Source of the DNA: Candidatus Gracilibacteria bacterium GN02-873
GTDB lineage: Bacteria; Patescibacteriota; Gracilibacteria; BD1-5; UBA2023
Direction: 5' to 3'
DNA length: 64,000 nucleotides
Assembly (NCBI GenBank): GCA_003260345.1
Contig: MORC01000001.1
Location: 248,001 to 312,000, forward strand
Below are positions 29,855 to 38,398 of the stretch, one piece after another. Made by a program: the position numbers and the translations under genes. The notes beneath the pieces are model-generated. The model was not told the DNA's origin. It made no database searches and saw only the letters and a program-made list of their open reading frames with translations. Within the stretch, counting starts at the first letter, position 1; the number at the start of each line of letters is the position of its first letter.

Positions 29855-31103
29855 TTGAGATTTTTTCCGCGATTGTGCGCCCTGCCACGAATCCAGTTGA
29901 CCAACAAATTTGGAGCGAAAATCCTCCAGTATAGCCGTCTACATTCAGAATTTCGCCCGCAAAATACAGATTTTCGCAAATTTTGGATTCCATGGTTTTT
30001 GGTGAAATTTCAGTGGTTTCAATGCCACCAGCTGTCACGAATTCGTCTCATGGTCGACGCTCCAAAAGTGTGATTTGTAAGCCGTCACCGAGCAATTTTG
30101 CGATTTTTTCTCGATCATTTTTTGAAATGCTGCCAGCGAAAACTTCTTTCAGGTTAGCAAAAAACTCGCAAATAATCGTATCACAAAATTTTTCTGACAA
30201 TTTTTCTCGTAAAATGGCAAAAATTTTTTTCTTCGGATGTTCTTGAAATTTTTGCTTCAAAAACTGATTCCAATCATCAAAATTCATTGTTGCAATCGGC
30301 GCCAAAAATATTTTTTGTTCCAAAATTTCTGACCATGCCAAGTGAGATGAAAGCATAAAAGTAAGTGGCCCAGAAATTCCAAAATGCGTTAGCAAAAGAC
30401 TTCATGTGAGATCTTTTTTCTCATTTTCGTGAGTGAAAATAATTTTCGCATCAGAAAATGTTGTTCCAGAAATTTTTTTGAGAAATTCTTCTTGAATCAA
30501 AAAACTTGATAGGGAAGGGCCGAGTGCGGTGATTTGATGACCGAGATTTTTTGCGAACGCATAGCCATCACCCGTTGACCCTGTGTGTCGATACGCGTTC
30601 CCTCCCGTTGCAATAACACAATAATCCGCTTCCAGAGAGGTATTTGTGCTGGTAATAATAAATTTTTCAGATATTTTTTCGATATTTTGGATTTTTTCCT
30701 GAAAGTGTAAAAATACTTTGGAATTATTTTTAAAAATTTTTTCAAAAACCGCGAGTACATCATTTCCGTCATCTGAAACAGGAAAAACCCGATTGTCTTC
30801 TTGTATTTTAAGTGGCAAATCGTGTGATTCAAACCATTTTTTGCATTTTTTCGGAGAAAATTCACCGAGTGATGACTCCAAAAAATCAAATCCACGAGTA
30901 TACTTGGTTGCAAGTGTTTTTTTATCAAAAATTCCAGTCGTGACATTACATCGTCCGCCGCCAGAAATCACCAATTTTCGGCCCAAAACCTTATTGGTTT
31001 CAAAAATATGAACCTCATAATCCATTGTTTGTGTGCTTTCCAAAAAGCTTGCTGCCGCCATCATTCCAGCGGGTCCGCCGCCAATAATTGCAATTTTTTT
31101 CAT
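29847..31103 (-). CDS. NAD(P)/FAD-dependent oxidoreductase, HI0933/BaiN family
   Basis: 418 aa. The N-terminal FAD-binding motif is IIGGGPAGMMAAA, with the family-specific KLVISGGGRCNVT, the ATGGNAYRHTGSTGDGYAFA block and a C-terminal LYFAGEILNVDGYTGGFSLQ. Two TGA codons (30402 and 30048) are Gly, at the start of the GSLLLTHFGISGP segment and before DEFVTAGG. Family members are cytoplasmic flavoproteins; the substrate is unknown for most of them. Confidence 0.88.
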
Positions 31104-31187
31104 ACGTAAATTCTAAAAAATTTCCAAAAATTTGCAAGAAAATTTTCGATATTCAAAACCTCACGAAATCACGATTTTAAAAAAACG

Positions 31188-31215
31188 CTTGCTTTTTGCA
31201 AAAATTCTATATAAT
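31188..31215 (+). promoter_or_regulatory. Promoter of rpsB
   Basis: CTTGCTT (31188-31194) and TATAAT (31210-31215), spacer 15-16 nt. The transcript would have a leader of about 135 nt before rpsB, with no obvious hairpin. Confidence 0.55.
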
Positions 31216-31357
31216 GCTCATAAGCCATTTTTCGGAATCATGAAATTTGGTGGAATATTTTTCTAAAAATGAAGATTTTCCTGTTAAAATAGACATAATT
31301 TTAATACTGAATCTTTTTGAAAAATATTCGCAAGGATTATTTTTTTATTTTTTCTCT

Positions 31358-32092
31358 ATGTCAAATCTCGTTAAGAGTATGCTTGAAAACGCGGTGCACA
31401 TCGGGCACAAGCGTGAATTTTGGTCGCCAAAAATGCGCGATTATCTTTTTGGAATCCAGAACGGAGTTCATGTTTTCGACCTTTACAAAACAGCTGAAAA
31501 GCTCGAAGAAGTGAAAAAAGTTCTCGAAGATTACACTTCTCGTGGAAAATCTGTACTTTTGGTTGGTACAAAAATTCAAACAAAAGACCTTGTAGAAGCA
31601 CTTGCAACTGCAACAGGACACTTTTATGTAAATTCAAAATGGGTTCCAGGACTCCTTACAAACTTTACTACAATTCGTAAACGAATCGGTTACTACGCTG
31701 AACTTGAACGCGATCTTGAAAATGGAATGCTTGATAGTCTTACAAAAAAAGAAAAGGCGGTAAAAATGAAAGAACTTGAAAAACTTCGAACTGCATACGC
31801 AGGTGTGAAAGAAATGCGTCGTGTTCCAGACTTGATTCTTGTGATTGATGGACACTACGAAGATCTTGCCTTGACGGAAGCTCGGACTCTTAAGATCCCT
31901 TCTGTAGCACTTCTTGGATCAACTGGTGATATTGATAAGGCTGATTACTTTGTGCCTTGTAATGTGAATTCTATCAAATCTCTTGCTTTCATACTTGGAG
32001 AATTGAAGCCTTCTATCAAAACTCGAAAAGCTGATGAAAGAAAGCCTTCTAACAAAACAAAAGCTTTTGCTCCTCGTAAAAAAGCAGCATAA
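31358..32092 (+). CDS. rpsB: 30S ribosomal protein S2
   Basis: 244 aa. Starts MSNLVKSMLENAVHIGHK, with the typical NGVHVFDLYKT, GHFYVNSKWVPGLLTNF and RVPDLILVIDG blocks. The in-frame extension upstream of 31358 is not conserved in the family and is leader. A basic Lys-rich tail ends the protein. It has no UGA codon. tsf follows after one small membrane gene, an insertion in the usual rpsB-tsf pair. Confidence 0.97.
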   Translation: MSNLVKSMLENAVHIGHKREFWSPKMRDYLFGIQNGVHVFDLYKTAEKLEEVKKVLEDYTSRGKSVLLVGTKIQTKDLVEALATATGHFYVNSKWVPGLLTNFTTIRKRIGYYAELERDLENGMLDSLTKKEKAVKMKELEKLRTAYAGVKEMRRVPDLILVIDGHYEDLALTEARTLKIPSVALLGSTGDIDKADYFVPCNVNSIKSLAFILGELKPSIKTRKADERKPSNKTKAFAPRKKAA

Positions 32093-32132
32093 TTTTTACT
32101 AAAATTTTTATTCCTTTTCTTTTTTAAAAACT

Positions 32133-32483
32133 ATGACTACTCCAAAAATTACAGACTCTCAGGAAAAAATGTCTGCAGCGGTTGGCGCTATCATTTTCTT
32201 CGCTCCACATTTTATGGCGAAAAAAACAGAATTTGTAACATTCTACATGAAACAATCTTTTGGACTGGTTCTCGTAGATATTATTTTAGGAATTTTAGCA
32301 ATTATTCCAGTAATTGGTTTCATTTTCTCACTCGCATCATTGCTTGTAGTTTTGGTAATGCTTTTTTGTGCATACAAAGCGTATATGGGAGAAAAATTTG
32401 AAATTCCTCAACTTATGCAATATGTAGATAAGCTTATTGAAAAAGTATCTTTCCTTAAGCCTCTTTTTACTCCAAAAAACTAA
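32133..32483 (+). CDS. DUF4870/Tic20-like small membrane protein
   Basis: 116 aa. An N-terminal helix (KMSAAVGAIIFFAPHFM), then FVTFYMKQSF, where a charged amphipathic segment precedes two membrane helices (about 50-90), the layout of DUF4870/Tic20-like proteins. Function unknown. It sits between rpsB and tsf and is likely cotranscribed with them. Confidence 0.75.
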   Translation: MTTPKITDSQEKMSAAVGAIIFFAPHFMAKKTEFVTFYMKQSFGLVLVDIILGILAIIPVIGFIFSLASLLVVLVMLFCAYKAYMGEKFEIPQLMQYVDKLIEKVSFLKPLFTPKN

Positions 32484-32509
32484 TTTTTATTTTTTAATTT
32501 TGACGATTT

Positions 32510-33301
32510 ATGGCAGTTACTGCTCAAATGGTAAAAGAACTCCGTGAGCGCACAGGGGTTGGAATGTCTGACTGTAAAAATGCGCTTGTAGAAGCTAACG
32601 GAGACATGGAAGCAGCGATCGAGCTTCTTCGTAAAAAAGGTCTTGCGAAGGCAGCAAAACGCGCTGGAAATGAAACAAACGAAGGTAAAATTAAAATCGA
32701 AACTGACGGAAACACGGCATATGTTGCAGTAGTAACATGTGAAACCGACTTCGTGGCTCGAAATGAAACTTTCGACGGAATGCTTACTCACTTTATCGAC
32801 CTTCGTAAGGCGACATCTTCTGATGAAGAAGCTATCGCGAAGGCAGAAGAATTGAAGGCTTCTGAATATACTTTGAAAGTTGGTGAAAATATGGTGATTA
32901 AAACGCTTTCAAAAATTGAAGGTGAAGTACTCGCTTCTTATGTTCACTCAAACTTTAAAAATGCTGCGGTAGTTGTAGCGAAAGCTGGAACTGATGTAGA
33001 AAAATTAAAACAGGTGGCAATGCATGTGGTAGCAATGAATCCGCAGGTTGTTTCTCCGAACGATATTTCTGACGAAGTGGTGGCAAAAGAAAAAGATATT
33101 CAGCTTGCTATCATGAAGGAAGATCCAAAGAATGCTGGAAAACCAGATGATATTCTTTCAAAAATTATTGAAGGAAAAATGAAAAAATTCCGTGAAGAAA
33201 ATGCGCTTTTGACTCAACCATTCGTAGTGAATCCTGATCAAACAGTGGGTGATTTTATCGGAAATGATTCAATCGTAGCTTTCTATCGTTACACTATCTA
33301 A
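32510..33301 (+). CDS. tsf: Elongation factor Ts
   Basis: 263 aa. Guanine nucleotide exchange factor for EF-Tu. The N-terminal UBA-like domain has MVKELRERTGVGMSDCKNAL, followed by ETNEGKI, and CETDFVARNETF of the core domain that contacts EF-Tu. No UGA codon. Confidence 0.97.
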   Translation: MAVTAQMVKELRERTGVGMSDCKNALVEANGDMEAAIELLRKKGLAKAAKRAGNETNEGKIKIETDGNTAYVAVVTCETDFVARNETFDGMLTHFIDLRKATSSDEEAIAKAEELKASEYTLKVGENMVIKTLSKIEGEVLASYVHSNFKNAAVVVAKAGTDVEKLKQVAMHVVAMNPQVVSPNDISDEVVAKEKDIQLAIMKEDPKNAGKPDDILSKIIEGKMKKFREENALLTQPFVVNPDQTVGDFIGNDSIVAFYRYTI

Positions 33302-33305
33302 TTCA

Positions 33306-33332
33306 AATTCCCTAAAAAATTTAGGGAATTTT
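33306..33332 (+). terminator. Terminator of the rpsB-tsf operon
   Basis: Perfect AATTCCCTAAA/TTTAGGGAATT hairpin followed by TTC. Confidence 0.7.
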
Positions 33333-33351
33333 CGTGTCTTTTTAAAGTTTT

Positions 33352-33942
33352 ATGGAAACGGATATTTTCTTGGGCGTGCATATTGATGATTTTTCGTTTG
33401 TACTCGCGACTCTCGGTCTCATTTTATTGGGACTTACAATTCTTCATGCTATTGCATTCATTTTTTCTAAAAAAATTCGTGAAAGCAGTACTCATGTAAA
33501 ATATTCTACATATCTTGGAATGGCAGGATTTTCGGCACTTATAGCGACTCTCGGAGCTTTGACATATCAATACGGCTTCGGGTTAAATGTGTGCGAATTT
33601 TGCTGGTGGCAACGAATTTTTATGTTTCCGCTTGAAATTATTGTTGCGATTTCATTGATTTTTGGAATCAAAGGAAATCATCGCGTGATTGGAACACTTG
33701 CGACCATTGGGGCATGATTTTCGGTATATCACTACACAATGCACGTCCAAAAGTGGATCTTGAAAGCGCAAGAAATTCTTCCTGCAAGCTGTTCTGCGGA
33801 TCCTGAATCTTCGTGTGTACAAACAACTGGCGTAATGGTTTTTGATTTTTTGACTATTCCATTTATGGCGCTCATTGTGTTTATTTTTGTTATTTGGATG
33901 AGCTTTTTGGCTGGTTGTGCTCTCAAAAATGAAGCAAAATAA
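33352..33942 (+). CDS. DsbB/BdbC-like disulfide oxidoreductase
   Basis: 196 aa, four to five membrane helices. The first redox pair is CEFC (Cys81, Cys84) followed by WWQR, as in DsbB; the second is Cys147/Cys155 in an extracytoplasmic loop. DsbB-type proteins pass electrons from a DsbA thiol oxidase to quinone. One TGA (33715) is Gly in the helix after the first loop. It could serve secreted Cys-containing proteins such as the CAP protein and the small secreted proteins at 42.7-44 kb. Confidence 0.85.
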
Positions 33943-33974
33943 TTTCTCCGTTTGGGGATTTTATTTTGGAAAAA

Positions 33975-34002
33975 TTTGCTTTTTTGGAAAAATCTTTATA
34001 AT
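33975..34002 (+). promoter_or_regulatory. Promoter of tRNA-Thr
   Basis: TTTGCT (33975-33980), 16-nt spacer, TATAAT (33997-34002), 9 nt before the tRNA. Confidence 0.65.
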
Positions 34003-34010
34003 GCGCTCAT

Positions 34011-34086
34011 GCCGCTATAGCTCAGTTGGTAGAGCGCACCCATGGTAAGGGTGAGGTCTCGGGTTCAAGCCCCGATGGTGGCTCCA
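34011..34086 (+). tRNA. tRNA-Thr (anticodon GGT), CCA encoded
   Basis: Acceptor GCCGCTA/TGGTGGC, anticodon stem CACCC/GGGTG with loop ATGGTAA, T-loop GTTCAAGCC. CCA at 34084-34086. Confidence 0.94.
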
Positions 34087-34095
34087 TGAAGCACA

Positions 34096-34120
34096 AAAAA
34101 TCCCCATTTTGGGGATTTTA
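34096..34120. terminator. Bidirectional terminator
   Basis: AAATCCCC/GGGGATTT hairpin between tRNA-Thr and the convergent membrane gene. Confidence 0.75.
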
Positions 34121-34585
34121 TTTTTGAGAATCTTCCGTTTTTTCTGGTAATAATTTTAGTTCGCTGGCATCATTTTCAGAATTTTCTTCCATATCTTCTT
34201 CTTGATTTTCGTTCAAATTTTCTGCTCCAAAAATAATATATTCTAGCGTTTTTTGCATTATAATCGTCCAAAGTGCGAGCCCGCCTGTCAAAATAAAAAT
34301 TGCAAACAGGCTTTTGAGAATATTTTCCCAATTATATGCGAGCGAAAATTTCTCAGTTTTCAATTCAGGCGTATATTCGTGAAAATACGAAACTTCTTGC
34401 AAATACATGTCATGAAAACGATTTTGCCGAGAAAATTCGTAGTGTATTGGCGTGCTATGATATCCATAAAAATGGTGTATGATTTTGTGGGTTCCAAGAA
34501 TCCACAGTGCCGCCATAAAAGCGAACCAAATCACTTTGGTCGCGCGCCATTGCCAGAATTGTTCGAGTTGAGCAGATTTTTTCAT
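34118..34585 (-). CDS. Hypothetical two-helix membrane protein
   Basis: 155 aa. Membrane helices at about 17-35 and 90-112 flank an extracytoplasmic His/Tyr-rich loop. The C-terminal 40 residues are very acidic (ENQEEDMEENSEN). No UGA codon, stop TAA. I recognise no family. Confidence 0.6.
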   Translation of the reverse strand: MKKSAQLEQFWQWRATKVIWFAFMAALWILGTHKIIHHFYGYHSTPIHYEFSRQNRFHDMYLQEVSYFHEYTPELKTEKFSLAYNWENILKSLFAIFILTGGLALWTIIMQKTLEYIIFGAENLNENQEEDMEENSENDASELKLLPEKTEDSQK

Positions 34586-34657
34586 ACAAATTTTTATAAT
34601 ATAAAAAAATTATAGCAAACATCTGTAAGAAATCTCCAAGAATGAAAAATGGGAAAA

Positions 34658-35323
34658 TTATAAATTTTCCTCATCATTCAAGAGACGAATCGTCGTAAGC
34701 ATATTTTCTGCCACGATTTTGTATGGATTTTCATCGGATTTTTTCCCGATTTTTCCATTCACAATCCCCACGAGAAAAATAGTTGGCACAAGATTTTCGG
34801 TCATAATTTCCACAATCTCGGCCGTCGAATTTTCGTTATACACATCAGCTTCATACACCGTCATGAGTTTTCCAGAAAGTTCCGCATCATTTGGCGTATT
34901 TTCCACGATAATTCCACCAACCGAAAGTCCATAATCTTCCACGAAATAATCTTTTTGCTCATCAAAAATTTCTAAAAATTTTGCCTTTCCAATGAGATTG
35001 TCACGATTTTCGCTCGTAATTTCCGTTTCAAGAATTTCTTTTTGAAAACTGAAAAAAATATTCGGCAAAATAATATCCCCAACTTCGTGATCCACATCAA
35101 CACTTCGCCCCACATCTGTCAAAATAATTTTTTCTGGCTGATATTCCTGAATCGTCATTTCGTACAGATCGCGAATCGGCGTATTTTCAGAAAAAACAAA
35201 AATATAATTATTTTTTTGATAAAAAGTAACCGAATCGGTCGAGTGCGTTTGTTTGATTCCAGAGACAAAACTTACGAGCGCATCACGAAGTTCGGCACGA
35301 GTAATGATGATAGCAAGCAGCAT
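34658..35323 (-). CDS. Nucleoside phosphorylase-like protein
   Basis: 221 aa. The part KIILTDVGRSVDVDHEVGDIILP and the later YEADVYNENSTAEIVEIM block fit the PNP_UDP/MTA-SAH nucleosidase fold (GTAG-type and ME-type regions), but the Gly-rich phosphate loop and the usual ribose-binding MExE are altered. It may be a degenerate or divergent member. No UGA codon. Confidence 0.5.
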   Translation of the reverse strand: MLLAIIITRAELRDALVSFVSGIKQTHSTDSVTFYQKNNYIFVFSENTPIRDLYEMTIQEYQPEKIILTDVGRSVDVDHEVGDIILPNIFFSFQKEILETEITSENRDNLIGKAKFLEIFDEQKDYFVEDYGLSVGGIIVENTPNDAELSGKLMTVYEADVYNENSTAEIVEIMTENLVPTIFLVGIVNGKIGKKSDENPYKIVAENMLTTIRLLNDEENL

Positions 35324-35383
35324 AAAAATTTGATTTACGAAAATTATTTTATATTATATAGAAAAACAAAATAAATCAAATTT

Positions 35384-35779
35384 ATGGATATTGTTGCTTT
35401 GTTAATAGGAATTATTTTTGGCTTTATAATCGGATTTTTATGGGTGCAAATTCGGCGAATTGGTGTTGAGAAAAAAATTCGTCAAGACGCAGTGCGTGGC
35501 TCGAGAAACGCGATTACTGGCGAGATTTATGAAAAAATTTTGCCATCAATGCCCAATTTCCCGTACGCGCCGAAAGATATGGTTTTTGTGGGAAAATGAA
35601 CGGATTATATTATTTTTGATGGGCTTTCGGAAGGCGATTTGCGCGAAATTATTTTTCTGGAAATTAAAAGCGGAAAATCTCGCCTCAATGCCAACGAAAA
35701 AATGATTAAAAAAATTCTCGACGAAAAAATCGTTCGTTTTGCGGAAATGCGTGTCGGCGCTCCAAAAAATGACGAATAA
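35384..35779 (+). CDS. Membrane-anchored Holliday junction resolvase-related protein (COG4741-like)
   Basis: 131 aa. One N-terminal helix (about 4-22) is followed by a PD-(D/E)xK-like core: YAPKDMVFVGKGTDYIIFDG and IIFLEIKSGKSRLN, with Asp and E-x-K as possible catalytic residues. The TGA at 35597 is the Gly in VGKG-TDYI, just before the acidic motif. COG4741 proteins have this small anchored-nuclease layout; activity is not proven. Confidence 0.72.
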
Positions 35780-35840
35780 TTTGCAAAAAAAGAAAAAATA
35801 CGCTACACTGAATGTGTACTTATTTTCTTTCTAAAAAATT

Positions 35841-36266
35841 ATGAATTCTCGAGAAATTATTGAACAGCGCGCTTTGTGTCCAGTAGATTTTCATGACGAT
35901 TTTTCTCGTGCTTTTGGAACAACGCCTGAGGAAATGGATTTTTCGCCGATGCCGGCTGATTTTGTCAAACAAAAAATCGATGCGACTTATCTTGCCAAAC
36001 TGATTTTGAATGGAGATAGGACGTTATGGATGATGATTGCTAACCATCAGCGCCCTCTAGATTCGGATGATGAGCGTTTGCAGGAGTTGTATGCAGATTT
36101 GTGTGCATATTTTGCGAATCCAGATTTTAAGGTTGAGGATTTCTCGGAAAAGGCGCGCGAATTTCAGGGAATTATTAATTATGTGGTAGCAAAAACCTCA
36201 AGAACTTCCCTAACACAAGAAAAAACTCACCAACGAACCGACGAGATTTTGGCTTCTCATAAATAA
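35841..36266 (+). CDS. Hypothetical protein
   Basis: 141 aa, soluble, mostly helical and acidic in the middle. It has the PADFVKQKIDATYLAKLILNG segment and no recognised domain. No UGA codon. It precedes the isomerase gene by 5 nt and is probably in one operon with it. Confidence 0.6.
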   Translation: MNSREIIEQRALCPVDFHDDFSRAFGTTPEEMDFSPMPADFVKQKIDATYLAKLILNGDRTLWMMIANHQRPLDSDDERLQELYADLCAYFANPDFKVEDFSEKAREFQGIINYVVAKTSRTSLTQEKTHQRTDEILASHK

Positions 36267-36271
36267 TTTTT

Positions 36272-37027
36272 ATGCTTTTACTTTCGACCTCATCGCTTGC
36301 AGGATATGGATTGCATCGTATTTTTGAATTTGCAAAAAAATCAGAATACGATGGCATTGATCTTTGTATTGATTTTTCAGCGTTTGATACTTTTAATGCA
36401 GAATATCTGCGAAAACTTTCCGCAGATTTTGGTGTGAAAATCGTGAGCGTGACCATGCCAGAAAAACAACTCACAACCAATCAACTAGAATTTGTGCTTC
36501 AAATGGCGGCCGATTTGGGCGTAAAAATGGTAAATATTCATCCGCCGCACCGTTCTGAAAAAGAAAAAGATTGGTTCGGTGAGCATTTGAAAATTCTGCA
36601 ACAAAAATATCAGAATTTGATGCTCAATGTCATCAATGCGCCGCCAAAAACCTGGATGTTTATCATTGCGGCATACGGCGATGCGCGTCCAGAAACTATC
36701 AAAAAAATGACCGAACACACCGCGCTTTCTATCGCAAATATTGATCCAAATAGTGGTGTAGATTTGATGCGAACATTTTATCTTTTGGGCTCAACGATGG
36801 AGTTTGTGTATCTCTCGGATAAGCGCGAAGGCGACGAAAAATTATTTCCCGGAAAGGGTTTGATGCCGCTCGAATCACTGCTTATTAAGTTGAATGCAGT
36901 AAAATTTTCTGGAATTTTTTCACTTCAAGTGGATCCGCAAGCTCTTGGTGCTGGAAATGATGACGCTGTTTTGCAAAATTTGGAACGCGCAAAACGCTAT
37001 TTGTATAAGTATTTTGAAAAAAAATAA
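36272..37027 (+). CDS. Sugar phosphate isomerase/epimerase-like TIM-barrel protein
   Basis: 251 aa. AP-endonuclease 2/xylose isomerase-like barrel: SSLAGYGLHRIFEFAKKSEYDGIDL at the first strands, VNIHPPH, LNVINAPP, VYLSDKREGDEK and a GIFSLQVDP metal-site strand near the end. Family members isomerise sugars or act on other substrates with a divalent metal; the substrate here is unknown. No UGA codon. Confidence 0.72.
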   Translation: MLLLSTSSLAGYGLHRIFEFAKKSEYDGIDLCIDFSAFDTFNAEYLRKLSADFGVKIVSVTMPEKQLTTNQLEFVLQMAADLGVKMVNIHPPHRSEKEKDWFGEHLKILQQKYQNLMLNVINAPPKTWMFIIAAYGDARPETIKKMTEHTALSIANIDPNSGVDLMRTFYLLGSTMEFVYLSDKREGDEKLFPGKGLMPLESLLIKLNAVKFSGIFSLQVDPQALGAGNDDAVLQNLERAKRYLYKYFEKK

Positions 37028-37047
37028 AATCCCAATAGGGATTTTTT
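37025..37047. terminator. Bidirectional terminator
   Basis: AAATCCC/GGGATTT hairpin between convergent genes. Confidence 0.7.
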
Positions 37048-37708
37048 AATTGAATATTTTCATAGCACGAAGTCGAGCTTCCATACTTTCTTCGATATTG
37101 AGCTTGTCGCGCAAAAATAAATTTCCTTTTTGTGACAAGATAGAAAGTACGAGTTTGTCGTTGTATTCGAGACGATTGGTAAAATCTTCGAGCGACATAA
37201 TTGCATATTTGATTTTTTTCCCGAAAAAAACTTTTTCCAAAAAAAGATTAAATTCGGTGCGATCCAAATCTCCGATGATGAAAATGTCGACGATATTATT
37301 CGTGTTTTCGTTACGAAAATTTACAATTGCTTCAGAAATCGTGACGAGATCAAGCGTTTTTCGTCATTTAAAAAATTGTTTGAGTGGTGTCAAAACATCG
37401 TATGCCTTCAAAAACATTTCAGAAATTTCTGGATAAATTCCCGAATTTTTGTTGAGCATATAATATTTTTTCTTGTTTTCTTCGTAGGATTTGAGAAGGC
37501 CAAGCGATTCCAGATTGATGAGTTCGCGGCGAACAGCATTGATTTGTTCGTCCAAATCACGGCACAATTCACGGATAAAAAACCCGTTGGTAGAGCGGGA
37601 AACGATATCTTCGATGACAAATTTTTCCAGAAGCTTCACGCGTGATCGCGAGCCAAAAAGTTTAGTTAAGTCCACACGAAAAAAGAAAATTATGGCGTCA
37701 GTATACAA
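37046..37708 (-). CDS. Winged-helix regulator fused to a nucleotidyltransferase-like domain
   Basis: 220 aa. The N-terminal half is a winged helix (KLFGSRSRVKLLEKFVIED, then FFIRELCRDLDEQINAVRRELINLE). The C-terminal half has FIIGDLDRTEFN, like the GD-x-D strand of small nucleotidyltransferases, but is otherwise diverged. One TGA (37364) links the halves as Gly. Such two-part proteins occur as regulators of unknown targets. Its first residues are uncertain; 37708 is the longest start. Confidence 0.65.
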
Positions 37709-37893
37709 AAAAGCCCAGTAAAATCAAGAAAAAAATTCACAAAAAATTCACAAAAGTGTTTGACTTTTTCTCTATTTTTTGCGTAAAAATATTATTACAA
37801 AAATTTAATATTGACAAAAAATAAAAAATATTTATAAAGTATTTGTTTCATTGTTTGATGTATTATGTTTTCATTTTTACGAAAGGATATTTT

Positions 37894-38271
37894 ATGAAGC
37901 ATATGATTGGCTCGCCGAGTGTTCCTGAATGGCAAGTATTACTTGCTGAGCATGAATATCGGTCATTCAGGATGAATCCCGATGATATTAATGAGATGTT
38001 CTTTCAATATCTGGAACATTATCGGCATCGGGGCTTTAGCAGTATAATGCTGATATTTGATCGAAATGCGGAATCTGAGAGGGAAGTGTATATCTTTCCC
38101 TTGCATCGTCACGATATCGAGGACTATCAGCACAAATTTGGGGAAAAGGGGTACAACTTTGAGACAAAGGGGTACATTATTAACATTCAGGCATACCTTC
38201 AAGAAATTAAGACGCACAACAATGCGTCGGAGCTACTGGAGGGAATTTACCAGTACTTACTTAAACCCTGA
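37894..38271 (+). CDS. Hypothetical protein, Shine-Dalgarno-led, apparent UGA stop
   Basis: 125 aa, soluble. AAAGGA precedes the ATG at 37894; a longer reading from 37843 has no site. No internal UGA. The frame meets TGA at 38269, 10 nt before a good terminator hairpin. Read as Gly, it would continue 26 codons through that hairpin to TAA at 38350, which is unlikely for a real protein end. No family recognised. Confidence 0.6.
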   Translation: MKHMIGSPSVPEWQVLLAEHEYRSFRMNPDDINEMFFQYLEHYRHRGFSSIMLIFDRNAESEREVYIFPLHRHDIEDYQHKFGEKGYNFETKGYIINIQAYLQEIKTHNNASELLEGIYQYLLKP

Positions 38272-38280
38272 AATACCCTT

Positions 38281-38304
38281 GGGAGCCATTTGGCTCCTTT
38301 TTCT
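38281..38304 (+). terminator. Terminator of the 37894 gene
   Basis: GGAGCC/GGCTCC hairpin with ATTT loop followed by TTTTTCTTT. Confidence 0.75.
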
Positions 38305-38398
38305 TTGAGATTTTTTAATTTTTCCAAAAAATTTCTCAAAAATTTCTCGCTTTTTGAAAAAAAATAATTACAATGCGCACGAAAAATTAAATCAAAAT

